From assembly GCA_016926925.1 (NCBI GenBank), contig JAFGNQ010000175.1:1-8231 (forward strand): a stretch of DNA of 8,231 nt. Direction: 5' to 3'. Shown here one piece after another: positions 1 to 7,500 of the stretch (position 1 is its first letter; the number at the start of each line of letters is the position of its first letter). A program made the translations under genes and the position numbers. This stretch comes from Candidatus Aminicenantota bacterium. Lineage in GTDB: Bacteria > Acidobacteriota > Aminicenantia > Aminicenantales > Aminicenantaceae. The notes beneath the pieces were generated by a model that made no database searches, was not told the origin of the DNA, and saw nothing but the letters and a program-made list of their open reading frames with translations.

Positions 1-28
1 CATCAGCTTTTTTTATGAACAATTCAGG

Positions 29-961
29 TCAGATGTATTCGATGGTAGCCGGCGGCTTTGGCGTAATCTCGTAAGCTACCCTCACCACCTCCGGGATTTC
101 CGAGGTGATGCGCTTGCCGATTCTCTTTAGGATATCCCATGGGACTTCCGTTACGTCAGCCGTCATGGCATCCTTGCTCTCGACGGACCTGAAGATAACG
201 ATATCTCCGAATTTCCGTTTGCCGCCCTCGATGCCTGTTCCTTTATCGCTCAGAAGCACGGCAAACGCCTGAAAAGGTTTCAGAGAAGCGATCTCTTCCT
301 CAACAATCACATGGGCTTTTCTCACCCTCTCGACTCTGTCGGGCGTGACCTCACCGACAATTCGCGTGGCCAGTCCCGGCCCCGGAAAAGGCATCCTTTG
401 ATGGATTTTTTCAGGAAGGCCGAGTTCTTTGGCCAAATCTCGCACGCCGTGCTTGAATAATTCCTTAACAGGCTCGATCACTTTGAAACCGTAATCCGCA
501 TCCGGGTCGATCCCGATCTGCTCGAGTATGTTGTGCTGTGTCTTCACTCCGCCTTTCGTCTCGATGATATCAGCGGCAATTGTTCCCTGGATCAGAAACC
601 TCGCACCGCTTTCCCTCACGGCTTTGCCGAACACGCTGTAGAATGTGTTGCGAAAGGCCTTCCTTTTCACTTCGGGATCCGTGATCCCCATGAGGGCATC
701 GAAAAACCCCTGCCGGGCATCGATGATATCGACTCTGATTCCCAATCCGGAAAAGATATCCACCACTTCTTGCGGCTCATTGTGCCGCATCAATCCGTCA
801 TCGATAAAAATGGTTTTCAGGTTGGCGCCTACAGCACGATGCGCTAAAACGGTGCAGGCAGAGCTGTCGACGCCGCCGGACAGGGCGGAAATGACTTTTT
901 CATTTCCTGCAGTTTTCTTGATATCAGCGATTTTTTCCTCAATAAATTTTTGGAAGTCCAT
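29..961 (-). CDS. guaA: GMP synthase, ATP-pyrophosphatase subunit (two-subunit type)
   Basis: This cytoplasmic enzyme adenylates XMP with ATP and lets ammonia displace AMP to form GMP, the last step of guanine nucleotide synthesis. The 310 residues start directly with the ATP-pyrophosphatase domain: the PP-loop SGGVDSS lies at residues 28-34, the QGT element at 125-127, PFPGPGL at 191-197, and the dimerisation domain ends in KPPATIEYI, very like the end of fused GuaA. The class I glutaminase domain that precedes this in fused GuaA (about 500-525 residues in all) is absent, so this matches the separate 'subunit B' known from archaea and some bacteria. The glutaminase partner is not in the window. 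The ATG is supported by AGGAG six bases upstream and a TATAAT box further up. The stop is TGA. Family assignment is very secure; how it obtains ammonia is inferred. Confidence 0.96.
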   Translation of the reverse strand: MDFQKFIEEKIADIKKTAGNEKVISALSGGVDSSACTVLAHRAVGANLKTIFIDDGLMRHNEPQEVVDIFSGLGIRVDIIDARQGFFDALMGITDPEVKRKAFRNTFYSVFGKAVRESGARFLIQGTIAADIIETKGGVKTQHNILEQIGIDPDADYGFKVIEPVKELFKHGVRDLAKELGLPEKIHQRMPFPGPGLATRIVGEVTPDRVERVRKAHVIVEEEIASLKPFQAFAVLLSDKGTGIEGGKRKFGDIVIFRSVESKDAMTADVTEVPWDILKRIGKRITSEIPEVVRVAYEITPKPPATIEYI

Positions 962-987
962 GTGATTCTCCTGGTTGGATTTTTCTC

Positions 988-1016
988 ATTATACACAATT
1001 TTATCATTTTTTTGAC
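988..1016 (-). promoter_or_regulatory. Probable sigma70-type promoter of the GMP synthase gene
   Basis: Read on the minus strand, a perfect -10 box TATAAT lies at 988-993, with a weak -35 box GTCAAA at 1011-1016 and a 17-base spacer. Transcription would start near 981, giving a leader of only about 20 bases, which leaves no room for a purine riboswitch. The -10 match is strong and the -35 is poor, so an activator or the A-rich spacer may help. Confidence 0.6.
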
Positions 1017-1044
1017 ATCGTTCCGATCAAGTATTAGCCTTTAA

Positions 1045-1076
1045 GGGTGAACACAGCAAAATAAATATCATCACCC
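1045..1076. repeat. Inverted repeat GGGTGA / TCACCC upstream of the GMP synthase promoter
   Basis: The 6-base arms at 1045-1050 and 1071-1076 are perfect complements around a 20-base A-rich centre. The right arm can instead pair with GGTGAT at 1108-1113. The repeat lies roughly 65-95 bases upstream of the predicted GMP synthase transcription start, so it could be a regulator site, or part of an RNA if the plus strand is transcribed. Short arms of this kind also occur by chance. Confidence 0.3.
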
Positions 1077-1131
1077 ATACCACCTGAAAAGGCGATTGAC
1101 CGGGCAAGGTGATTATGGCACTATGAGAATC

Positions 1132-1303
1132 GGAAAAGAAAAAATGTATCTTAGAGGAGGGCCCATCCAAGGCATAGCTAATTAAGGGAGCAGGAAGAAC
1201 GGGGATTCCTCTCTCTGGCCCTCCTCTTAAATATACTCCAAATGTTTCCGTGAGGGGCTGCTATTCCTTTTCCCGAAATCCATACAATATGTTGTTACTA
1301 TTT
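1132..1303 (-). ncRNA. Predicted structured small RNA of about 165-170 nt, family unknown
   Basis: No open frame covers this stretch, but the minus strand folds into a long rod. Stem P1 pairs 1264-1273 with 1132-1141 (10 bp, one G-U, extendable past a bulge). Stem P2 pairs 1217-1236 with 1146-1163 (18 bp with two single bulged A and one G-U), including an uninterrupted 11-bp GC-rich core 1217-1227/1153-1163. Stem P3 pairs 1206-1216 with 1185-1196 around a 9-base loop. A run of six T on the minus strand (1144-1139) follows P2, so P2 plus this run could be an intrinsic terminator. A strong-looking promoter at 1310-1338 predicts a start near 1303. Two wobble pairs (P1, P2) form only in the minus-strand RNA, while one in P3 favours the plus strand. 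Size and rod shape recall 6S RNA, but I recognise no 6S, SRP or tmRNA signature. Structure is seen in the sequence; transcription is inferred. Confidence 0.5.
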
Positions 1304-1309
1304 TTATAA

Positions 1310-1338
1310 AAGGTACGACATGTTGTTTGTGTTGTCAA
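1310..1338 (-). promoter_or_regulatory. Strong sigma70-type promoter for the predicted small RNA
   Basis: On the minus strand there is a perfect -35 TTGACA (1333-1338), a 17-base spacer and a -10 TACCTT (1310-1315) that keeps the key TA and final T. Immediately upstream, 1339-1366 is almost pure A/T in alternating runs, like an UP element that boosts stable-RNA promoters. It points into the 1132-1303 structure and away from the superoxide reductase gene, so its product has no protein-coding target before the GMP synthase promoter. Confidence 0.55.
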
Positions 1339-1416
1339 GTTTTTTCATGAAATTTTTTAAAAAAAGTAGAGCGCATCAGTAATTTTGGTTTAAAAAATTG
1401 GATTCAGACGCAAGAT

Positions 1417-1458
1417 TTCTTCGTCAAAATAGGAGAACGGGTATGATGTGACGAAGAA
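1417..1458 (-). terminator. Perfect 10-bp hairpin downstream of superoxide reductase, possible terminator
   Basis: TTCTTCGTCA at 1417-1426 is the exact reverse complement of TGACGAAGAA at 1449-1458, with a 22-base loop. It lies about 110 bases past the superoxide reductase stop and before the next minus-strand promoter, where a terminator would be expected. The nearest T run on the minus strand (near 1392-1397) is about 20 bases beyond the stem, so it is not a textbook intrinsic terminator. It could instead stabilise the 3' end of the message. Confidence 0.35.
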
Positions 1459-1569
1459 TGCAATCGCCACAGATACGCGGCATTCGGCTTATGAGGCCTT
1501 ATTCAAGAAGAGAAATTCTCACTCGCTTCGGGCGGTTTATCGGCCTTCACTGAGAGGATGAACCGGGGT

Positions 1570-1899
1570 CTACAATTCGACGCAATTCTGCCATACCCCA
1601 TGGATATTGCAGTATTCAAGAGCACAGAAGGACTTGAATTCATCCACTTTCACTTTAAATGTCACTGTGGGATCTGCGTATACGGCTTCAAAAGTTGCTC
1701 TCCCGAGGCTGATAACCTGTCCGTTCGGCTTCATGCCGAAGAGTTCAACCCATTCGATATGGTGCTCGACAGTGTTGGGATGAGGCACCTCTTTTCCGAC
1801 GATGACCGTGACGGAGTTTGTCCCCTTGATCTCGATAACAGGGACGTGCTTTTCCTTGCCTTCCTGTTCGGCGCTTTTTAGGATATCTCCAAATTTCAT
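1570..1899 (-). CDS. sor: Superoxide reductase, one-iron (neelaredoxin) class
   Basis: This small cytoplasmic iron protein reduces superoxide to hydrogen peroxide without making oxygen, a typical defence of anaerobes; electrons usually come from rubredoxin. All ligands of the Fe(His)4Cys site are visible in its 109 residues: H18 in the Glu-Lys-His motif (E16, K17, H18), H40 in VPHPNT, H46 with H47 in HHIEW, and C97 with H100 in the CxxHG motif near the C terminus. E16 and K17 are the residues that gate and guide the substrate in the family. The N-terminal desulforedoxin domain of two-iron desulfoferrodoxins is absent, so it is the neelaredoxin type. The ATG has AGGAG upstream (1906-1910) and its own promoter. 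The stop is TAG. No rubredoxin or rubrerythrin gene is next to it. Confidence 0.96.
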   Translation of the reverse strand: MKFGDILKSAEQEGKEKHVPVIEIKGTNSVTVIVGKEVPHPNTVEHHIEWVELFGMKPNGQVISLGRATFEAVYADPTVTFKVKVDEFKSFCALEYCNIHGVWQNCVEL

Positions 1900-1928
1900 C
1901 GTAGTCTCCTTTTATTATCTTTCCTATA

Positions 1929-1957
1929 AAATTAATATAATATAATCCGAATGTCAA
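1929..1957 (-). promoter_or_regulatory. Promoter of the superoxide reductase gene
   Basis: On the minus strand a perfect TTGACA (1952-1957) is followed after exactly 17 bases by TAATTT (1929-1934), within a very AT-rich stretch. The start would be near 1922, leaving a leader of about 22 bases that carries the AGGAG ribosome site. The gene is therefore likely transcribed on its own rather than with the secreted protein gene 179 bases upstream. No clear PerR- or Fur-like operator was recognised. Confidence 0.6.
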
Positions 1958-2078
1958 TCATTTCTTGTTGAACGCATGCATTTCCGTTAGCGGCGGCTTA
2001 GGGGGATTTCCAAATCAGGCGGACGACGCACTCGGACAGTTACTTCCAGCACCGTCAGGATCAAAGCTGCTTTCCAGT

Positions 2079-2525
2079 TCACTTCAGGACCTCACGCAGC
2101 TTGGCGAGCCTCTCTTTCAATTCATCCTCTCCGATCTCTCCCCTCACCAGTCTGGAAACCAAGGGAAGGACAGCGGCAGCCATCAACACCTTGTTCTCGT
2201 CTTCCCGGAAGAGGTCGTCGGTTCGCTCCACTTTTCGTTCGAGATAATCGGCTCCGACCTTATAAGCCGAAATCCATTTTTCAATTCGGTCCAGCAGTGC
2301 CGTATCGACTCTGTCCTCGCAGGCATCTCTTTTTTCGAGCAGAACTGCGGTCTCGGCAATCTTGAGCCCTTCCTCAAAACCACGCAGGTACCCCAACTTG
2401 ACCGGTGCCGACAAGCTTCCCCATTCATTGCCGTCGATAAATTCTTTATGGTTCTCTTGCCCCATGAAAGGAAGCGTTCCCCAAACAAAGACAACGAACA
2501 CAATCAGAGGAAATAGTCTTCTCAT
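2079..2525 (-). CDS. Small secreted all-helical protein of unknown function
   Basis: The 148 residues begin with a clear Sec signal peptide: two arginines, a hydrophobic stretch at about 4-20 and likely cleavage around residues 21-23. The mature part looks helical and charged. It contains a Gly-x-x-Trp element (32-35) followed by Lys-x-Gly-Tyr-x-x-Gly-Phe-x-x-Gly (43-53), a pattern I associate with uncharacterised exported bacterial proteins but cannot tie to a function. A single cysteine (C69) remains after processing, and there is no lipobox. Its start has GGAG five bases upstream. It lies 82 bases downstream of the amidohydrolase gene on the same strand with no convincing promoter between, so the two are probably co-transcribed. 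The stop is TGA. That it is a real exported protein is likely; its role is unknown. Confidence 0.8.
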   Translation of the reverse strand: MRRLFPLIVFVVFVWGTLPFMGQENHKEFIDGNEWGSLSAPVKLGYLRGFEEGLKIAETAVLLEKRDACEDRVDTALLDRIEKWISAYKVGADYLERKVERTDDLFREDENKVLMAAAVLPLVSRLVRGEIGEDELKERLAKLREVLK

Positions 2526-2552
2526 ATCCGCTCCAAAGCATCTAAAGTTAAT

Positions 2553-2576
2553 GGAGCCGTACTTTCACCCGGCTCC
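2553..2576 (-). repeat. Intercistronic hairpin between amidohydrolase and secreted protein genes
   Basis: A perfect 7-bp stem GGAGCCG/CGGCTCC (2553-2559 with 2570-2576) encloses a 10-base loop. There is no T run after it on either strand, so it is unlikely to stop transcription efficiently. It lies about 15-20 bases upstream of the ribosome site of the secreted protein gene and could adjust message stability or translation of the second gene. Confidence 0.45.
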
Positions 2577-2607
2577 GCACAAAGGATAAACTAATCTTTA
2601 AAGAGCT

Positions 2608-4206
2608 TCAATCCTCCTGTTGTTTCTTCGCTCCGGGTTGAATGATTTCGAAATTTTCTTTGATTTTGGCCTCTTTGACCATGGCCCTGACGTCGGCGAG
2701 CAGCTGTTTTGCATCGTATACGATACCGTCCTTGATGGTGTATTTCACTCCACCGACTCGAACGGCTTTGTTTTCTGCGTCCAATTTGATGGCGCCCGTG
2801 CCGTACAAGACTTTGAAATTCTGAAGAGGATTCTCCTCGATGACGATGATGTCGGCCAGCTTTCCCGGCTCGACGGTTCCCAACTTATCTTCTGCTCCCA
2901 GGGCTTCCGCTCCCCGGAGTGTGGCCGCCCGGACGATTTCGAGCGGATGGAAGCCCGCTTCCCGGAACATTTCGAATTCACGAATGAATCCGAAGCCGAA
3001 AAGTTTATAGATGAAACCGCTGTCCGCACCCATGACCACCCGTCCGCCCCGATTCTTGTACTCGTTGACGAAAGTCATCCAGAGCTGGTAGTTCTTTCGC
3101 CAGGCCACCTCATCTTCGGTGGTCCAGTAATACCAGTAGGCCCCGTGTGAAACCCGGCTGGGCTCGTAAAATCTCCAGAGCAGAGGGAGCGTGTATTCCT
3201 CATGCCACTCCCCTCTCCGGACACGCATCAGGTCACGGCTCGCCTCATAGATGGTGAACGTCGGAACCAGGGTGAAATCTAGCTCGATCAGCTCGTTCAT
3301 CACCGCGTTCCATTTTTCGCTGTACGGAGGTGCGGCTTGAGACCACAACCGGCCTGCGTTTCCGAATCGATCCTGTTCGTTCTGGTAAACCGCATCGAGC
3401 GGCCAGTCTTGGATGGTGCTGTGATCGAGGAGCGATTCCGGAAGTCCGTACCAGTGCTCCATAGTCGTCAGACCCAAACGAGCCAAATCGAGCATGTTTG
3501 TACGGCCGACAGCGTTCTGCGCCAGATGACAGGCCGATCTCAGCCCCAATTTACGGGCCTCGTCCAATACGGCTTCATAGACTTTGGGAGTCAGGCCGAA
3601 GATCTTGACGCCGTCGACACCGGCTTGCGCATTTCTCTGCACTTGCTTCCGTGCATCATCCGGATCCCGGGTAGAGACGACGTGATAAGGAAAAATCCTG
3701 GGTGCGGTGATCTCATTGTTCGCACTTTTCGTCTTTTGCTCGATGAGCCATTTGAGTCCGTTTCGGGTGCCGACTTCGCGAATGGTCGTGATGCCGTGTC
3801 CCATCCAGAGTTTGTAGACATATTCGTCGGGCGTTCCCTCGGTGGAGCCGATGTGCTCATGCATATCGACAAAACCGGGGAGGACATAGTGTCCTCTCAG
3901 ATCCATAACTTTCTCGCCATCCTTCTCTTCTGGGGGATCGGGTATGGGGAGACCGGGGGTTCCGACTATGTTGACGGATTTGATTATGTTGTTTTCTATC
4001 ACGATTTGAGCCGGCCCTAGAGGAAGAGCACCGGTGCCGTCGATAACGATCACGCCGTGAAGGATCAATTTTTGAAAAGGCCCGTCCCCTTCGGACCGTG
4101 GGGGCGGAGATTTAATGGCTTGGCCGAAAGCCGGCGCGATGAAGAAAGCAAATAAAAATACAAACAAAAAAGCGGAAAAAACACTCGAATTAGATTTGGA
4201 TTTCAT
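2608..4206 (-). CDS. Secreted metal-dependent amidohydrolase (imidazolonepropionase-like family)
   Basis: This is a 532-residue TIM-barrel hydrolase of the amidohydrolase superfamily, likely exported. A basic N terminus and long hydrophobic segment (about 10-29) form a signal peptide. The metal-site residues appear in order: His-x-His (H116, H118) in the strand-1 motif after LPGFVDMH, K201 (probable carboxylated bridging lysine in DGVKIFG), H227, H251 in the MEHW segment, and D395 in MGADSG. The typical composite beta-sandwich parts flank the barrel: an N-terminal strand set with IDGTG (55-59), and a C-terminal part with GTVEPGKLADIIVI (443-456). Relatives act on dipeptides (Xaa-Pro or Xaa-Arg), lactones or imidazolones; the substrate cannot be named here. 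The ATG follows a GGAGGGAG ribosome site and a structured leader. It is probably first in a two-gene unit with the small secreted protein. The stop is TGA. Confidence 0.92.
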   Translation of the reverse strand: MKSKSNSSVFSAFLFVFLFAFFIAPAFGQAIKSPPPRSEGDGPFQKLILHGVIVIDGTGALPLGPAQIVIENNIIKSVNIVGTPGLPIPDPPEEKDGEKVMDLRGHYVLPGFVDMHEHIGSTEGTPDEYVYKLWMGHGITTIREVGTRNGLKWLIEQKTKSANNEITAPRIFPYHVVSTRDPDDARKQVQRNAQAGVDGVKIFGLTPKVYEAVLDEARKLGLRSACHLAQNAVGRTNMLDLARLGLTTMEHWYGLPESLLDHSTIQDWPLDAVYQNEQDRFGNAGRLWSQAAPPYSEKWNAVMNELIELDFTLVPTFTIYEASRDLMRVRRGEWHEEYTLPLLWRFYEPSRVSHGAYWYYWTTEDEVAWRKNYQLWMTFVNEYKNRGGRVVMGADSGFIYKLFGFGFIREFEMFREAGFHPLEIVRAATLRGAEALGAEDKLGTVEPGKLADIIVIEENPLQNFKVLYGTGAIKLDAENKAVRVGGVKYTIKDGIVYDAKQLLADVRAMVKEAKIKENFEIIQPGAKKQQED

Positions 4207-4228
4207 TCAGAATCTCCCTCCAAAAGAA

Positions 4229-4271
4229 TTGAAATCGTAAAAACTATTTCAATACCCGAAGACGACTCGGG
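4229..4271 (-). promoter_or_regulatory. Two tandem hairpins in the amidohydrolase leader
   Basis: Within the predicted 68-base untranslated leader, a 5-bp stem CCCGA/TCGGG (4255-4271) is followed by a 7-bp stem TTGAAAT/ATTTCAA (4229-4235 with 4246-4252, 10-base loop). The second hairpin ends a few bases before the GGAGGGAG ribosome site. No known riboswitch core was recognised, so a role in translation or message stability is inferred. Confidence 0.35.
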
Positions 4272-4280
4272 CAAGCCGGA

Positions 4281-4309
4281 ATTGTATCACATCGCGACGA
4301 AACTTAAAA
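4281..4309 (-). promoter_or_regulatory. Extended -10 promoter of the amidohydrolase gene
   Basis: On the minus strand TGA-TACAAT gives a -10 box (4281-4286) preceded by the TG of an extended -10 element. A weak -35 TTTTAA lies at 4304-4309 with 17-base spacing. The start would be near 4274. Confidence 0.5.
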
Positions 4310-4503
4310 CGCAAAGGCTGATAGCAAGACGCAAGGGTCTCCCATCGGCTATAGTAAAAATATTTTGAATTTGATCATAGTACTAGGTGGGTCAGGAATA
4401 GTGAAACAAATAGCAGCCCTCGCATAGAATGAATAAAAGCTTGATAAAATAGCAGACTCTTTCAAGATGTAGCAATCGGATGAGCTTTTTTCACACGTAG
4501 CAG
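4310..4503. other. Spacer between kinase stop and amidohydrolase promoter
   Basis: No coding frame or clear intrinsic terminator was found here. The stretch is AT-rich and carries several loosely similar TAGCA words (from 4411, 4451, 4471 and 4497). One of them, AATAGCAGCCC at 4409-4419, recurs as its reverse complement at 1255-1265 inside the predicted small RNA. On the minus strand this is the 3' untranslated region of the kinase message. Confidence 0.4.
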
Positions 4504-7500
4504 CTATCTCAACCCCGCCAGCCTCTCCCTCGCATAATCAACCTCAGTTATCCCCGGGTCAGCGTCCTTCCAGAAGTCGAGGAATCTCTCATACTGTGCG
4601 ATGGCCTTGGAGGACAGGCCTTTTTCTTCATACAGTTTAGCAAGCTCCAAATGATATTTCGGATGGATAAGATGCCTGTCTCGACTGTCCGGGTCAAAGG
4701 TGATCAGCCTCTCATATTCGGCAATCGCTTTGTCCAAATCTCCATTCTGGTAGTAAGCTCTCGCCAGAACATCCCGCATGAGCGGCATATTATAGGGACC
4801 GATAGTATCCGTGTGAAGTGTAGGAATGTCCGGGAGTATAGCTTTTTCCATGACCCTTATGGCTTCTCCTGGAGAGCCTTGGGCCATCTTTATTTCTGCC
4901 TCAAGAATGACACTCTGATAGGCACTTCTTTTTTTTGCATTCGGATTCAATTCAGGCAGGAAGGATTTTATCTCATTCAGCCTTGTCTGTACGGATTCCA
5001 TTTTCCCCTGTTTCACATCCAAAAGCCCGAAATTAAAATCGCTAACAGCACGCCAGCTTTTAGAATTTGTGAAGAATGAAAGAAGGACATCCCACGCTTT
5101 TTGAAGATACTCGCTGCTGAGCTCAAGCTCCTCCAGTTCGTAATACCACCATCCTCTCATGTAATCGAGTGATACTTTTCGGGGCCAATCATCCGCTTCC
5201 TCAGCCCATTTCTCTGCCTCAGTCAGGCTGCTGAAAGAACTCTCTTTCTTTCCCAGAAGGAAATTGTAAACTCCTTTCCATAAAAATCCCTCGGCTTTTA
5301 TTCCGGGAACCGGCACGCTATTGATGTCATGATCGAGCCATAACATGGATGCAGCATAATCTTCCTTTAATGCATAGATGTAAGCAATCCGGAATCCCAC
5401 ACCAAAATCAGGTTTAATCTCCAGGGCTTTTTTATAATTCACGATTGCCTCAGCAAGACGTCCCATCCGAAAATACTGCTCTGCCATGGAGTCGATAGGA
5501 TTGGCATCTTCGGGATAGAAAGTCGCATACTTCTGGAAATGTTCGATGGCTTTTTCATAATTTCCTATATCCGAATATGCATAAGCGAGTGCATTCATGA
5601 TAAACCCGTCAGCAGGAGCCAATTCCAGAGCTTTCTGGTATTCATTTAAGGCTTCCTCGAATAAATCTCTGCCATGGTAATAAAAACCCAATTCATAATG
5701 GGCATCTTTCTCCTTTGGATATTTTTCCGTCAGTTCTTTGAGAATGCGAGCCTTCTTCTCTGAATCTCTCTCGATGGATGATGCATATTCGGCGAGGATA
5801 TAAAGCCTCTCCTTTTCGGTGGCTTTCTCAGAATACTCCTTAGCCTTCCTCAAAACTTCATTTCTTTCATCTCCCCGGCTTTGCAGCTCAAAATATACGT
5901 GACTGAGGTAGAGATATGCGACAGCAAACTGAGGATCGAGCTCCACAGCTTTTTCGAGATACTGCTTCGCCTCTTCATGATAGAATTTGTCGGAGGCCTC
6001 TCTTCCTCTTAAGTAATAATCATAGGCCTCTATAGATGTTGTTGTGACGTCGGTGATCCGTGTTTTGACAGCATCAACCATTCGGGCAGGCAATCCAACG
6101 CCTTTGGAAATCTCCCGGCTCAGTTCATCGATCTGTCTCTCGAGGATGCTGTCGATCCCTTTTCCTCGAGAACTCGTGCTTTTGAGGAGGTTTTTGGTGA
6201 TCACATCTAGGACCTTAACGTCTGTGGCGAACATCTCGCCCGCTTTGATATAACTTCCGAGCACGATGGCCTCAATGCCATTTTGACGGCACAACTCGAA
6301 GCCCAAATCACCGTCAATGACCTCAACATCTCCTTTCCCCATTTGCACGAGGAGGTCGTGCATTCTCTCCCATGTGATAACCCGGATATTTCTAGATTGC
6401 TCAAGACTCGTGATGAGTAGGTTGGGAATGGCTTTTTGCAGGTAGTCATAAGACCGTTCGCCGGTCTGGTTTTCGAAGGTTATGACAGCCACTGAGTGCT
6501 CTACAGGAGCTTCTTTATGAAGAAAGAGAAGAACAATCACTGAAATAACAGTAAGAACGAGGATCGCTAGAGCTGGGATAAGAAGTTTCTTCTTACCAAA
6601 TGTTACCGTGATCTCCTTAGAGGTCATGGATTTTTTGAGAGGAACAAACTTCTCTGTTGAAGGCAATCCTTCGGCAATCCTCTTAAGTTCCGAACGGATT
6701 TCGCCTGTACTCTGGTACCTCGTTTCCCTGTCCTTCTCAAGGCATCTCAGTATGATACGGCTCAGATCCTCGGGAACCTGTGCATTTATCTCCCTGGGAT
6801 CTTGAGGAATCTCGCTTTTGTGTTTAACACCGATAGTAAAAGGTGTATCTCCCTCGAATGGCACTCTTCCTGTTACCATTTCAAACAGAATCGCGCCCAG
6901 AGAATAGATGTCCGAGCGTTGGTCGACTTCCTTCCCCTCCACCTGCTCCGGGGACATGTATTCAGGAGTCCCAATTATCACTCCCGCACCGGTAATGCCT
7001 TTTCCTTTTAATGAGCGTGCGATCCCAAAATCCATGATGCGAACTTGGCCATCCCTATCGATCATGATGTTGCTGGGTTTTAAATCCCGGTGTACAACTC
7101 CCAACTTGTGGGCTTCCATTAAACCTTCACAAATCTGCCTGGCCATCGATATTGTGGTTCCGATCGCCAATTGACCCGATTGCCGAATCAATCCTTTTAA
7201 ATCTTGGCCTTCGACATACTCCATCGTGATGAAATAGATTCCCTCTTCTTTCCCGAGGTCATACATCCTGCCGACATTTTTGTGGACGATCTTCCGGGCG
7301 AATTTCAACTCGTTTTGGAACCGCTCAACAGTGTTTTTATCCGCAGAGATCTCAGGCCTTATAAGTTTGAGCGCGACCTTTTCGTTGAGTTCGATATCAT
7401 CGGCTTTGTAGACCTTCCCCATCCCCCCTTTCCCAAGTTCCTCAATAATCTGGTAGCGTCCTGCAAATGTTGAGCCTGTGGTTAGTTCTTCTTTGGATGC

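Noticed and set aside
1..28. T run at 8-14 as a plus-strand terminator tail or start of another gene
   Set aside because: Any stem would lie outside the window. A minus-strand ATG at bases 3-1 lacks a visible ribosome site, so neither is called.
962..1016. Purine riboswitch ahead of the GMP synthase gene
   Set aside because: The predicted leader is only about 20 bases, and no conserved purine-aptamer core is visible upstream.
1132..1303. Identification of the structured RNA as SRP RNA or 6S RNA
   Set aside because: A stretch with GGAATAGCAGCC loosely recalls the SRP loop, but the matching ACCAGGTC-like strand is missing. The 6S idea rests only on size and rod shape, since the bubble is very lopsided. 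No family is assigned.
1745..1957. Minus-strand frame overlapping the superoxide reductase start
   Set aside because: It runs out of frame through the superoxide reductase gene and its predicted promoter, and its residues look like an out-of-frame translation.
3337..4020. Long plus-strand open frame of 227 codons opposite the amidohydrolase gene
   Set aside because: It is antisense to a clearly functional gene with full catalytic motifs, has no convincing ribosome site and no recognisable protein features. The same applies to the plus-strand frames at 533-965, 1558-1881, 1965-2589, 2620-3150, 4651-5079, 6044-6253 and 6608-7473.
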